A stretch of 64,000 nt of DNA from Setophaga petechia (Eukaryota > Chordata > Aves > Passeriformes > Parulidae). Every line of letters starts with the position of its first letter. Position 1 is the stretch's first letter. The stretch spans positions 14,586,258-14,650,257 of the forward strand of contig JANCRA010000014.1 in assembly GCA_024362935.1 (NCBI GenBank), written 5' to 3'. Of this stretch, positions 47,701-60,000 are shown piece after piece. The notes under the pieces were generated by a model, which had not been told where the DNA came from, did no database searches, and saw nothing but the letters and a program-made list of their open reading frames with translations. The position numbers and the translations under genes were made by a program.

Positions 47701-50700
47701 AAACCTGACTGAACACACACCTCTGCCTTGACAGGGAAACACTTCCCACAGCCCATCACAAATCAATCAATTCCACACAAAGACAAAACCACTTCTATAT
47801 TACTGCACAACAAAGCTGAAAAAGAGACATGACAAAAATCTCATCTGTCTCTCAGCTTTGCTTTCAAGAGCTGCTTTGCAGTGTGATGAAAGGTGCCCAA
47901 TTGTATCACTGTAATACAGCACTGCCAGGCTGCATAAATTCCTGAAATGCAAAATCTCACTCACATCAATACCAACTTTGTAGACTGTAGATCTGATCCC
48001 TTTTAAGAATCTCCTGACATAGATATGCCTAATTTGTCATTTTTCTATACTGTGGAATTTTTAAGTTCTTCTCTTACCTGTTTTAAGACATCTTTCTCAT
48101 GAGAGGGCCTGCTAACATCCAAAATGCTGTGATCTAAGTACAATAAACCCATGATCTGCACACTCCTGCTTTCATAACACAAATCCAAACACAGAATTAA
48201 TGTGTACTTCATTACAGCTGCCAACTCTGATTCATTTTGTTCTTTGGACCCAGAAAAGAGAAAGAGACAGGGACTGACAAGTTTGTTCACATGAAAGAAA
48301 AGCAGAAGCTATGGTTCTGTCTGGTTGGGGTCCTGTGACAAAAAAGCCTCTGGGCCTACAGGTCAGGTTTTACTCTCTGATGCTGTAAATCAATGGAGGT
48401 TGCATGTGCACACATGAAAGCAGAATTTAACCTAGAATTTTGCCCAAAGACATATCAAATATTTTTAAGTTATTTTATCTGCATTAATAACAGTGGAGAC
48501 ATTAACAGGGATGGATCTCTAGATTAACAAAATTTTGCAGTCTTTAAAGCAGGCACAGATAGCTTCCAATATCACCTGTTCCACTTGTATAATTTCTGAT
48601 TTGCTGTACCAAAAGACCCAGCTAATTCAAGAGGCTCAGTGTTCACACCAAGCCATCATTTTCTTTTGAAGATTGGTGACTGAGGCATAGCAATTTGTAA
48701 TCTTTTTTAGCAAAAAGTTTAATATGTATGAAATAAGAACCATTTTGACAAGTTCAACATTCATTTTAAATGCTCTTAAGCATGTGTGATATACATAAAG
48801 CCCTGAAAACACTGAATGATTTTACATTGTTTCAAAAGATACAAAAATACAACACAAAAGATATAAATACAACCTGTTGAGGTCCAGGTTATCTCTGACA
48901 GGTAAAGTGTGTTTTTCATGCTGATCTCCTAACTTAAGTTGAATACAATACAGTGCACTGGAACTTCAAAACACACCAAGTTACAACGTGTTGGGTAAAG
49001 CAAAACCTAAAAAAATACACATTCTATTTTATGTAGTGAGATATTCAAATCCAAGCCATTGATCTAAATTAAAACTAGTGATGAAAACTAAATGTCCCCA
49101 TGATAGAACTTTAATTCTAGCAAGGGAGCAATACTGTTTCATGAACACAGCCCAAACTGATGCTAATATAAAAATAGCAAGAATCACAGCACTTCTGCAA
49201 AGGTCAGAACTCATAGGTCAAATGAGTCTCCCTTGACAAAAGTCCACACTATTTAAAAATTATTTTGATGTTAATATCTTCCTTTCTACCAATGAATTTG
49301 TATTCTTTCTGAAAATCTTCCAAGTAGTACTTTCCCTGGTATTAATGTTTGGAATGCTGCCCTATCAAAATGTCCCTTTTCTTTCAGGAATTCCATTTTC
49401 ATTGTGAAACATAAAAACACTGAACTCTTCAATGGAAAGATTTATGGTTAGCTAGTTAGTTTAATATGGCTAGTTCTAGTATAGCTAGTTTTCTAGGGTT
49501 ATAAAGGGGCTTTTTCTTATATTAGGGCTTTTTACAAATGAAACAGTATTTTCTTTCAGCCTCAGCATCACTCAGTGTTATAAAAGCTTGGAATAATTGT
49601 CATTTTTGCCCTGCCAAACTGTTGTATAGAAACATGCCACAGCTCATCTAAGTAACACTCAAATATGATCATTCTGATCAAATCAAACCCCACAGTGTGG
49701 TATCACATAACCTCTGAACAGAGAGAGACACAGCTCTCCCAGGATTTTCCTGGGAACCTGTGAGAAAGCTCAGAGAAAGAATTAAAACAATTATTATCTC
49801 AATCTCTGCACCTGGCAGGCAATCTTTGTTTGTCAAAGATGTTTACAAGAAGGAGCTGTCCCTTCTTGACCAATAGGTGAGAGAAGATTCCTAAAAGCCA
49901 ATCAGGTCTTAGGTTCACCATTTTTTTCTATAAGAACTGTGGTCTTCAAATAATAAAGTGCCTTTTCATGCCTTCAGATGACAGAGTTTCTGTATCACCC
50001 TTGTCTGTCCTGATACCCCTTTGGTGATACCACAGTGAGAGTTCCTTGTCTCCAGCATCCCCCGCCCTGTCCTTGCTGCCCTGGCTCACCTGGCTCCTGC
50101 TCCCTCCCTGATGCCCTGGCTCACCTGGCTCCTGCTCCCTCCCTGCTGCCCTGCCTCACCTGGCAGCTGCCCTCTCCCTTGTGCCCAGGATGATGCCCCA
50201 GCTCACCTTGCAGCTGCTGGGGGTCCGTGGGGTGCCCGGTGGCCGTGCCAGTGAGCACCACGCCGTCGGCCAGGAACAGCTGGGCTGCGCTCGCCGTCTG
50301 CGCCACGCTGACATCGGCCGTCAGGGCGTGAGCACTGCAGGGACACAGCCCGTCACACACCAGGGACCCACCCCTGTGTCCCCACCCTCCTGCTGGCAGA
50401 ACCCCCAGGGGCTGCTTTAGCAGTGTCCACCTTCACACTGGCAGGTGACACCGCCACCCGAGCAGGAGTTAAAGGCCAACCTTTTCCTTCATTGATCGGT
50501 GATTGCTCCGGGTCTCCCGGCTCTAGAGAGTGAGTGCTAAGTGTGAACCACCAAGTGTCAATTGAGACAGCTGCTTACATGTCAAGCACCTGTATTTCAG
50601 GAGTGTTGAGCACACAGAGCTCTCTGACTTCAAGTGGGAGTTGTGGATGTGCCCTCATTCATAAATCAGATCCTGTTGCCTAGGGCAGAATCAACAACCT

Positions 50701-53700
50701 CCACAAGTCCAATAACAGAAAGTATAGTTAATACCTATGATTTAACCACAGGAATCATCTTACACAGCAATTACAAACATCAATTACACCTGCATCCCAG
50801 CTGTTCAACAGCAGGCTTTGATGTATGGGTGACACACTTTGTCTGAAACCTACTGCAGTAGTAACTATTAATTTATGTAGTCCCAAACTTGGAAGGAATT
50901 CCAGCCATTGCTGGTCGAACATCCAACACTGTTGGATTTTCTGTATTTAAACAGAAAACAACAGCTATGGCAAACATGTTGCACTGCTGAGTGCTGATGG
51001 CACAAGAACAGTTTCTCCTCATTTAAAGAACAGGAGCATAGCAGCTCTCAGTGGCAGCTGCACTTTTCTACATCAAAAAGCTCAACCAAGAAGTCCTTCA
51101 GCATTTCCTTCTGAGCTTATGTTTCAGCCTGAAACAAAAACTTCTCTGCCTTTCTTAAATGCCAATTCTTTGAAAAATGGGAAGTATAATCCAAATATCA
51201 ATTCATCAATTCTCAAGACTAAAAATAAAAATGACATGACGCAATTTCATTTACAGAAAGTCTAATGCAGTGTATTTGCATTTGTATATATATGTTAAAA
51301 ATAATCAGAAAGAAACTGCTCTGAAAGGACCTGAAAATCTTCGTCTGACCACCACACTGCATTGTTTCCTTTCTCTTTTGAAATTTATTACCTGCTTATT
51401 ACATATTTAAGATCTTCCAAACTTGATTATTCTCATGATTGCTCACATACTACACACAAACATTTTAATTAGGTTATTTAGCATGTATAATACATAGCAC
51501 TTGAGCAGTTCTTCTGGGAAAAAAACAAAACAAAAAAACAACAAATCCAAAGAGTGACATCTAAATAGCTGAAAGTACCATGTGACAGGTAAGATAAAGT
51601 ATAAGCAGAAAAGAAACTGGATTTATCTGTCATAAGTTCCTTCTGTTTGATAATCATAGAACATAACCCTTACATAGACAGCACTGATTTAAGTAGCAGG
51701 AATCAGTATTATTGGCAGGAAGGAGAAGAAAGAGAAGAGCTTTTTAAAATGCCAAACTATGATCACTTGGATGCTTTTATATTGCAACTGCCTTCATAAC
51801 TAAAAAATAACCTTGGATACCTAACTTTCAGAAACAAAACTTATTTAAACATAATAGACATTTACACATGCATAAAAAGTCTCAATACCAGATGCAAGGC
51901 TTTCATAGCTGGCATACTGAAAACCTGAAGGTTAAACAACTACAAACATCACGGATAAAGAAACTTACAGCTGCAAATTTATTTTTAAGTTTATTCCCTT
52001 ACAGCACTGCAAGTCTGTGTTTAAATAATAAACTTCTCTCTATATGATTAACTTTCCTGGAAGAAAATCGACATTAAAAAAAACAAACAAAAAACAGGAA
52101 ATGGAGAAAAATATAAGATCATTATTGCATTCATATTTACATAAAATTTTGCTTGTATTTACCTATGCTTCTTTTTAATATCAGCAAAAATCTGAATGTT
52201 GTCTGCTCCAATGTGTTTTCTGTATCGTAGCAGGTCACCTGCACAGGCATTTATAATCCCTTCATCAGCCACATGAGAAAACACAAACCCTTCAGCCCGG
52301 ATAAAATCAAGACCTGAAAACAGTCAAAAAGCAACATTTTAGCCTGAAACTGAGAACTGGAAAAGAAAAACACTAAAAGCAAATGAAAATCACCTTACTG
52401 CCCTTCCTATTTGATCCCAACACAAATTGTTTCATGTGCTCTAGGACTAACCTACCTCACTTCCCCACATATTTTCCATTCTTTGTATTTGCCCCTATTG
52501 TCTCTGACTTCTTCCCATCTCACTGCTTTCAGTTCCCATCTCTCCCACTGACCTCATCAGTTTTCCCTCAGCCCCTGGTCCCCTTCTGTCCCCTCAGTTT
52601 GTCCCTGTGTGGCTCAGAACAGGCAGCTGCACACCCTGCCCTGCCTGCTGCCATGATTCGCCATGCAGAGGAGTAGGTGGGTCAGAACACAGCTCTGTTA
52701 TTCTAATGACATGTTTTCTCTCCAAAAAGGGTCACTAAACTCCATCTCTTCCCCCCTTTCCAGGCTACAGACACAGAGGAATAGCACTGTCATCTTTCTT
52801 TAGGAAATTAGGCAAGAAAACACAGCCTGAAGCATGTTATATGCAGCCCATGTGACTCCATCTGAACATAGCTTGTGTTTCCTACACAGCACCACATCAA
52901 CAAATTGCTTCTAGAGCTGTGCCAAAGGCTTAGGAAGAGTCAAACATTTGCCATTCTACTCCAGCCATCAATTCTGCCATGCCTTAGTAACATGGGTTCC
53001 ACCACATTCATTAAGTTTTGTCACTGGGAAGGTTTTGTGGGATGGATACTGAAGAGGAAGATTATGAATTGTAATTACTTCCTGTGGGCCAGTCATTGAC
53101 ATTCAGAGCCCCCCTCCACAGCCTTGGAATATCTCTGTTGTAAGACTGAAGCCTTGGACCACAGAGCAATAAGCCCACAGCAGTGAGGCACAAGATTTAA
53201 TTCTGACTCTCTTATTGCAATCCCCACTTCTCTCCTGGCTTTCATAGCCTTGAACTGTCACTTAAAACCTGCCTCTTTTCCACATTTTTGCAAAAGCTCT
53301 ACACTCATCTTGTGCAGTCTTGCTGCTCTTCCAGTTTGCTTTGGAGGTGTCTTCCAAGCCCTTCTGAAGCTCTGTTACTGCTCCAGCTTTGGAGTCAGAT
53401 GCACATTTAATTAGAGCTGACATCATTCAGAGGAAAGCAACGCATGTGGAAACAGTCATCAAGAATGCAATCCTACCCACAACTGATTAGGCAACAGAGG
53501 CATTACCTTAGCACATTCCAACTATAAACATAGCTGATCTTGAAAATTTATTTACCAAATGACAAGGTGTCTGTTTATTTTAAAATTCCAGTTTCATTCC
53601 AAAAGCCCTGAAGTTGCAGAAACAGAAGCTTACGCCTGCTAGAGAAGAGCCTGCATTGCTTAGCAACACAGACTCCAGCTCACAAGAAACATCACAGATG

Positions 53701-56700
53701 GATGCCAAATCAAATGCAAGCTGTCCTGTGCCTTGATATTAGTGCAAAGCACAGAGTATTCCCAGGATCCAAAGACAAGAGTGTGCCACAAGTACCACTG
53801 CAGGTGCTTGTAGACACTGGGTGATAATCACAGTGCAAATAGCTAAACTGAGATTTCTACATCTAGGAACAAAAGCTATAGCTTCATTACATCACCCAAG
53901 CTTACAGTACAATTCAGAGTTATATAAGTATAATTATTTCTCTAATCATAAAACTATGGGTGAGCCTATAGACATGACACTTACACAGCAATCAAGGTTT
54001 AACTTGGGACAGGAGCTATTCATTGAGTAATTTCATTTATTGAAGCCACCTTGTTTGTTGATGTTTGGTTTGTGTTTCTTAGTGCAGTAATATAAAACTT
54101 TCTGCTAAATATTGGATTGTACTTATTTTAACAAGGCTGCACTCTCATTCTGGGTTTTTGGAGGCCATGAAAATACAATTTTTAACCAAGTGTAATAGGT
54201 GCAGGTACCATATCATTACCCTTCTGTTTTATGAAGCCATAATCAGATTCTGCTAATGAATTCATTTTTATGCTCATAAAATTGTGAGAATGATACTACT
54301 GCTTACTTTCTCATTTGGCAAGTGGAAAAGTAACAGCCATTGAACAGTTAATAGGCAGTCCCATTTCTGACTTATATGGGAACAACACATTTTGTAGTTT
54401 CACTGGAAAACAAGAATAGGGAATATCCAATGAAAACTAATAAACAGAACTCTCAGAGGAGTACTGACTTTATCTGCTGTTGACACTGGAGGCACAGAGT
54501 GTCTGTGCTGCAGAAATACTTCTCAGGACACTGTCTTGCAGCAGCTCCTGCCGTGCTCAGCAGGGGCTGCAGGCACAGGGGCAGGGTCTCCAGCAGCTCT
54601 CCCAGCAGGATCCACAGCACTCCCTGCCTTTCACAGCACCTCTGGGTGCTCCCTGCTGCAGTTCTCAGCTGAGCTGCCTCCCCTCACCACTGCATTAATA
54701 TGGTGGCACTTAACAAGGGCAGCAAAAACCACAGCACACAGCTCTGCCTGATTCTGTCTTACCCTAAACAGTGTCATGGGTGATAGCAAGTGAATTCCCA
54801 CTCTGCTGGTGCAGGAGGGAAAGGAATGGGCTCAGACAGCAAAGCTGTGTTTGCAAAACACATGGAGAGATCTGGGATATCTCCTCAGTTATCAGCTATC
54901 AACTGCGTCATCATCATTGATGAAGGCTGATCCAGAACTGGAATTTCAATCATTGATTCTTAAAGGGAAAAGGGCAGCTTCAGGTACACAGGGCAGTTGG
55001 ACCAGATGACTGTTTAAAGTCCCTCCCAACTGAACCAGTGTTTCCTAAATTTGAGATAAGATAAACTTAGAAATTGAGCCCTAAATCATGGAGAGTGCCC
55101 CAGGCTCACCCAGGCACAGGACCCTCCAGTCCCTGCTCAAGCTAGCTGAGCTCCTAGTCACACTGCAGACCTGTGGATTTCCCTCTACCCTTTACCAAAT
55201 AAAAGCATTACCTCCTCCTAGAGACCAGTTATGAATTCCCTCTGTGGTTCTCTTAAGAGCAGTTATTCCTACAAAAGACAGGGATCTCCACAGGGAAAAT
55301 GAAACGACTGTACAGTAGGCAGAAGATGCTACATATGGTTTTTAGCTAGAACACCTTCAACAAATTATTTTTGTAGTGAGAGCATACAGGATTTGCTTTG
55401 TTAATAGCTACCTATCAAAACTGTATTGACATTAAAGCCACCACTAAGTTGCTAAGAAAAGCTGTTTCAACATTTGCTACCTACAAAGTGGCACCCATTT
55501 TACTATGGTTTTGCTTAAAGTGATTTTCTTTTTGCTTCCCTGTTCAGTGAATTTGAGACAATGATTTTGAAAGAAGTGCAATGAAATGCATTAAACACAG
55601 GCCCCTCCTGGTTGGTGTTCTACAGTTATAGAGGAAATAGTGCAGAACAGGAGTGGAACTGAGCAAAATCCAAGCCCTCCAGGAATTCTCCCTTTCATTA
55701 ATAATTGCAAAGAAGAGAAATACATTGTTCCCAGACCATATCTCTTATTTAGTGATGAATTTCTGCTCCTCAAAGGATTGCTTTCAAAAATAGGGTATGT
55801 GCTATTTTTTCAAATACCTATGTACCTCAAATGGCCCACATGCAGTAGCCTCTAAAAACTAAAACTGGTTGCTGTTACCATTTTTATTTGAGATTTTCAT
55901 ATAGGTTCCAATGCAGCAATAAAAATTAGGTTTTCCCAATTTGTCAAGTGGCTAGATACTTTGAAAATGGCAACATCTGATTTTAAAGCTCACAAAACAA
56001 ATGCCAGTTCAAAAGACATCTATTAACAAGAATTTAAAGCTTTTAGAACATATTAGGCATAATTAAAACTGCCACTGCAGATGGGTTAGCCTGCATGACT
56101 GTACCTGAAGCATGGTTTTCACTTAACACCAGCATCTTCTACCTGGTTCTGTGAAATTTGTACATGCAAAAATGTGCAGCCTTACCATAATGACAGTCAA
56201 TTTGGGCAAAAACATGCATTAACCCTGATTTTGTGAATTTAGGAAGTACAGGCTTTCCATATTCAGCCAGCCTATACCTTTATATCCGGGAGGGTTACAT
56301 ATGAACAACTAAAATTGCTTCAGCAAACAGTAAGAGCAGGAAGTTTAGCCAAGTCTAGGATTCATGCAATAAGGATACATTAATTTATATTTAATTGCCC
56401 CAAAGGCAATTTAATTTTAAGTACTTTGGCTATCTATACACTCAATTTTTCTCATTCTATAAAAAGCTTCATTCTACTCATTCATTACAAAAGACAACGA
56501 AAACTTAAGTTTTCATGGACAACAGTAGCAGCAACAACATATAAAGAGATGCTGAAACAGGATGCTTAACCCCCATGGGTTAAATTTATCCTCACATATA
56601 ATATAACTGAAATAAATAAGAGTTACACCAAAAGGGGTTTTTAGACACCAGCAGATTTAAACTAATGATTACATTTAGACAGGTTTCACCTAGAAAGCTG

Positions 56701-57058
56701 TGGTGGCAGCCTTTAGCAGCTGAAGCAGTGCACAAGCATCACCCACTCTAATCAAGCAGGCATCATTCTCAGAAACCAACTGCTGCTGTCTCAGGGCACA
56801 GTCAGCTTCCCACAGTATCCATGCCAGCTTGTGGAGAGTGAATGCCACAGCAATACCTGAGCAGCCCTTTGCATTACCTGCAGCCAGGGCAATGGCTATT
56901 GCCTGCTGGTTGGCAGCACAGAGCACCTGGACACCCAGAGGGACACGGGGACAGTTCTGTCTCACAGCAGCACCGAGCACGGCCATGGCTGAGGTGACCT
57001 CCGGGCCCGGGCGCACCGTGTACGGCACATCGTGCATGTTCTCCAGCATCACCCCATC
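44603..57058 (-). CDS. BtpA/SgcQ-family TIM-barrel protein, last four exons
   Basis: Coding exons on the minus strand are 57058-56878, 52313-52163, 50334-50207 and 44793-44603 (TGA). All have GT-AG boundaries and phases that fit, giving 216 residues. The first begins at GVMLENMHDVPY, the family's EN..D.P motif. The second carries FIRAEGFVFSHVADEGI and ends in ADIKKKH. The third carries ALTADVSVAQTA and LFLADGVVLTGTATG. The fourth carries PVLVGSGVTLENV, which resembles the terminal loop of phosphate-binding barrels, and KGGYWANAVD. Family proteins (cyanobacterial BtpA, needed for photosystem I accumulation; SgcQ; animal F13E9.13-like, predicted mitochondrial) have no settled reaction. They are about 270 residues, so roughly 50 N-terminal residues are missing, probably coded beyond 64000. 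No broken frame was seen, and the gene looks functional. Confidence 0.88.
45881..45960. repeat. Duplicated hairpin-forming motif, 53-bp spacing
   Basis: The 27-bp stretch opening ctgttctaaaaaacag is repeated exactly at 45881 and 45934, each followed by a related AT-rich tail. Within each unit cctgttct and aaaaacagg form a short inverted repeat. Confidence 0.85.
49698..50032 (+). mobile_element. Solo LTR with a perfect 5-bp target-site duplication
   Basis: A 335-bp element with perfect inverted termini, TGGTATCAC at the left and GTGATACCA at the right. It is flanked on both sides by CAGTG (49693-49697 and 50033-50037). It contains a TATA-like stretch near 49930 and AATAAA near 49950, in plus orientation, hence antisense to the host gene. 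A 5-bp duplication fits the ERVL/ERV3 class. The intact ends and target site show a fairly young, solo insertion. Confidence 0.9.
50077..50170. repeat. 35-bp minisatellite carrying repeated splice-donor consensus
   Basis: Units start at 50077, 50112 and 50147, each with tgccctggctcacctggc or a close variant. On the minus strand each unit reads CCAG|GTGAG, a strong 5' splice-site consensus. The array lies 40-130 bp inside the intron, past the true donor of exon 50334-50207 (CAAG|GTGAGC), and may have grown from sequence near it. Confidence 0.85.
50207..50334 (-). CDS. BtpA-family gene, third visible exon
   Basis: A 128-nt exon between CCCTGCAG and GTGAGC, markedly GC- and CpG-rich compared with its introns. 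It encodes AHALTADVSVAQTA, then LFLADGVVLTGTATGHPTD. Confidence 0.92.
50335..52162. other. Intron of the BtpA-family gene
   Basis: A 1.8-kb intron; no nested gene or classified repeat recognised. Confidence 0.7.
52163..52313 (-). CDS. BtpA-family gene, second visible exon
   Basis: A 151-nt exon with acceptor TTTTCAG and donor ATAG|GTAAAT. It encodes LDFIRAEGFVFSHVADEG, then CAGDLLRYRKHIGADNIQIF and ADIKKKH, all conserved in the family. Confidence 0.92.
52314..56877. other. Intron of the BtpA-family gene
   Basis: A 4.6-kb intron. A diverged CR1 fragment lies at about 54985-55055. Other open frames (for example 54480-54751) have no family resemblance. Confidence 0.65.
54985..55055 (+). mobile_element. 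Short diverged CR1-like 3' fragment
   Basis: The order ggaccagatgactgtttaaa then gtccctcccaactgaaccag matches the CR1 3' end just before its terminal repeats. It is short and diverged. Confidence 0.5.
56878..57058 (-). CDS. BtpA-family gene, first visible exon
   Basis: A 181-nt exon starting in phase 0 after TTTGCCCAG and ending GCAG|GTAATG. It encodes DGVMLENMHDVPYTV, then TSAMAVLGAAVRQ and QVLCAANQQAIAIALAAG. It is GC-rich. The preceding exon was not found within the window. Confidence 0.9.
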
Positions 57059-60000
57059 CTGGGCAAAGAATGAGGAACAAATATCAGTGCACAGTACAAA
57101 CGTGGCCTGTTCACCATTATTTATTGTGCTCTGAGACACACAAATGTAGAGGTCTTCCTTCAGAGGGAGGATTAGCTACAGCAAGTTGTGCTGATGCATT
57201 TGATGCGCACAACCACTTATAAAAGTGCTTTCATCAACAGCGTGGTATTTGCAGTGAAATCATGGAGAGAAATAAATGTGATTTTAATTATACATTCATC
57301 AATTTGGGTTCCTTTGATCCATCCTAAAAAGTGAACTATAGGCAAATGAGTTAAATCTTATACCTCATTAAAAATAGTGTAAAGTCAAACTTCAATTATC
57401 CAAGGGGAATACAGGATATTGAGTATGTTCGGATAACAGAGGACTCTGAGATAATCAGGGCAATTTTCAATTCAATTAATATCAGAAAATAAGTGTTACT
57501 TTGGATAAATAAAGGAATTTTTGTTTGACTGTTAGTGTCAAATGCCATAATATGAACTAGTGATATTTCCCCCATTTTGTAATCAGAACTACTGGAAAGA
57601 AGATATGGCTATTTATTGTCTATTATACCTCTCCATCCACATGGACATACTCTTCACAAACAACAGATGATAAAACACTCTGCTGATACAATTAGTACAT
57701 TACCTGATGCCACACACATTTCTAATCATTGCATAGGCTATACCAAAACGTTTGCAACAACTGCAGATAATACATAATTTTGTTAAGAATTAATAATAAA
57801 AGTAGAGCCTTGAAACTTATTCCATGCCTAGTATTTTGCATTAGCAGTAAGAAGATGAAAAGAAAACCAGATATTTCTCAACAGTTTAATTCTAAAAATG
57901 CAAAAAGTTTAATAGACAAACTAATTGCATATATAGCAAATAAATTCTGCTCTCTTTGGAGTTTTATCACACATCTTAACCCTTTAAAATGAGAGCCTTA
58001 CCTTTCACAGAGATGGTAACTGAACAAGAATAGAAGGAACATTTTTTGGGAAAAAATACAATTAGAGATTAAACACAGCAGCTTGGTTCTTAATAACACA
58101 AAGAATCAGGAAGGGGAAACAAAAAAGTTTCCTTTTAAAAAATATTTTATATGTGACACTTCTCTAATCTTTGTTGTAGTGTGGAAGCCCTTCTAGCAGT
58201 AAAAGATAAGACAGGATATAAAATAGTGTCAGCATTTAATACAGGCTATGGCACAGACATCACAAATGAACACCCAACACAGAGGATAGGAAAAAGTGAG
58301 AAGGAAATAATCCAGTGGAGCAACATGGTCAGCCCAGGCACAGAACCTGCAAACATTCAATGCAGCAGGGCACAGCTGCCTTCTCCAAATCACTCACAGC
58401 TCAGTATTTAAATACACAAAAGATATGCTACTTAAAAAGCAATGGGATGTGACCAGTTAATGGAAAAGGTGACCTGACATGATGACACTCCACATCAGAC
58501 CTTTGCACTGTGATGCCATTCACCAACATATTTAATTACATAATTCCAGCCCAGGAAAACCTGAATTAGGCAAAAGAGCAGCAGGCATGGCAACCCATCA
58601 AAACACCTGCACTTGACTTTGTGTGTCCGGTTCAATATGGAACATCCACACTTCTGTACCTCTGATGGGAGGTAGCCATATGACCAAGATGACAACCTGT
58701 GCTAAGAAAACCACAAAAACCCCCAAAATTTTGAGTCATTTTTTCTGGAATGAGGTTAGGACTGCTTCAACAAACCTAAAATGACCAAATGGTCTTGGTA
58801 TCTGAGGCACAGCTACTGAATCCCTTGTGGTACCAACAGAAAGAGAAACCCTGTAGGCTCTTTTTCTCACTACATATAAATATATTCAGTCAGTCTCAGC
58901 AAGAATGCACAGTTGTCAGTAGCTGCATGTGGCAAAAGGACTAATGTAGAAGTAAAATACTTTTAACAAAGCAAATTCAAAAAATGCAACAAGCCATCAA
59001 AACCAGGTAATTCCTTGAGGCCAAAAAGCCTGGAAGCCCTTGGCTCAGAAATGCTCTACTTGGCAGATTTCAGCAAAATCTGGGTATTAAGGAAACTCCA
59101 AGTTATCATAAAGGCCAGGAACCAGCATCTGCAAAACAGCATCCCCAGGCTTCCAGGCAGTCAAGAATCAATCTCAACAGGAAGAAAGGCAACTGGGAAT
59201 GGGGCTTCAAAATGCTCAGCTCCTAAAGAGCCACACTAGTAGCCAAAAAAAAGGGCAAGAGAATGGGCTGGCAGAATTCCACATGAAACTGAGCTTTTCA
59301 CAACTTGCTACTACTTTGACCGCTCTGGATTTGCATAAAGCAAATCATTCCATTAGCTACATTAATGAATTAATTCATTTAATAAGTTATAAAAACCCCT
59401 AGCCATAGTACTACACATAAAAAGTGTCTCATTAAATTCTAACTCAAAATGCAGGCATATGGGAGGAATGCAACAGTTCTCTCTCCTGCTTTAAATTTAC
59501 TATATTCACTTTTCAGCAACTGCCTCTTCCTATAGCCTCAAGGTCCACAGTTACAGTGAATATTTTTGGTAGAACTTTAATAATGTGTTATTCTTTTGGT
59601 ACCATCCGACTGTTCTTTTGCATATTATGCTTTGTTTAATTAAAAAGAGAACAACATATGTTCTGCAATACAGAAAGCTGAATTACAGATGCATTAAGTC
59701 AGAGCTTTCTTTCATATTTTATATAAAAATATAACACTACAGATTTGTGTTTACTGACTTGATATGTATAGGAAACAAACTTCAGCACTATCAGACAGCT
59801 AATTAAAATGGGGGAAAGAAAACAGTTATGCTAAATTAAAGTTCTTGGAACTTAAGCTTATGGTGTAGAACCCTATGGAAACAGCTTCTGCATTATATCC
59901 TCCAAAGCAGGATTTACATAGACAGTATGAGATAAAACTCTTGCAAGTGCCTTCTGTGCTCCTTTTCCATTGAATGTTAAGATAATTTAAGTGTTGCTTA

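Larger units (their letters stand above)
44794..50206. other. Intron of the BtpA-family gene
   Basis: A 5.4-kb intron, AT-rich, with no nested gene recognised. It contains the 53-bp-spaced hairpin repeat (45881-45960), the solo LTR (49698-50032) and the splice-donor minisatellite (50077-50170). Confidence 0.7.

Noticed and set aside
56829..57134. 101-codon plus-strand open frame
   Set aside because: It is the antisense shadow of the BtpA-family exon 57058-56878.
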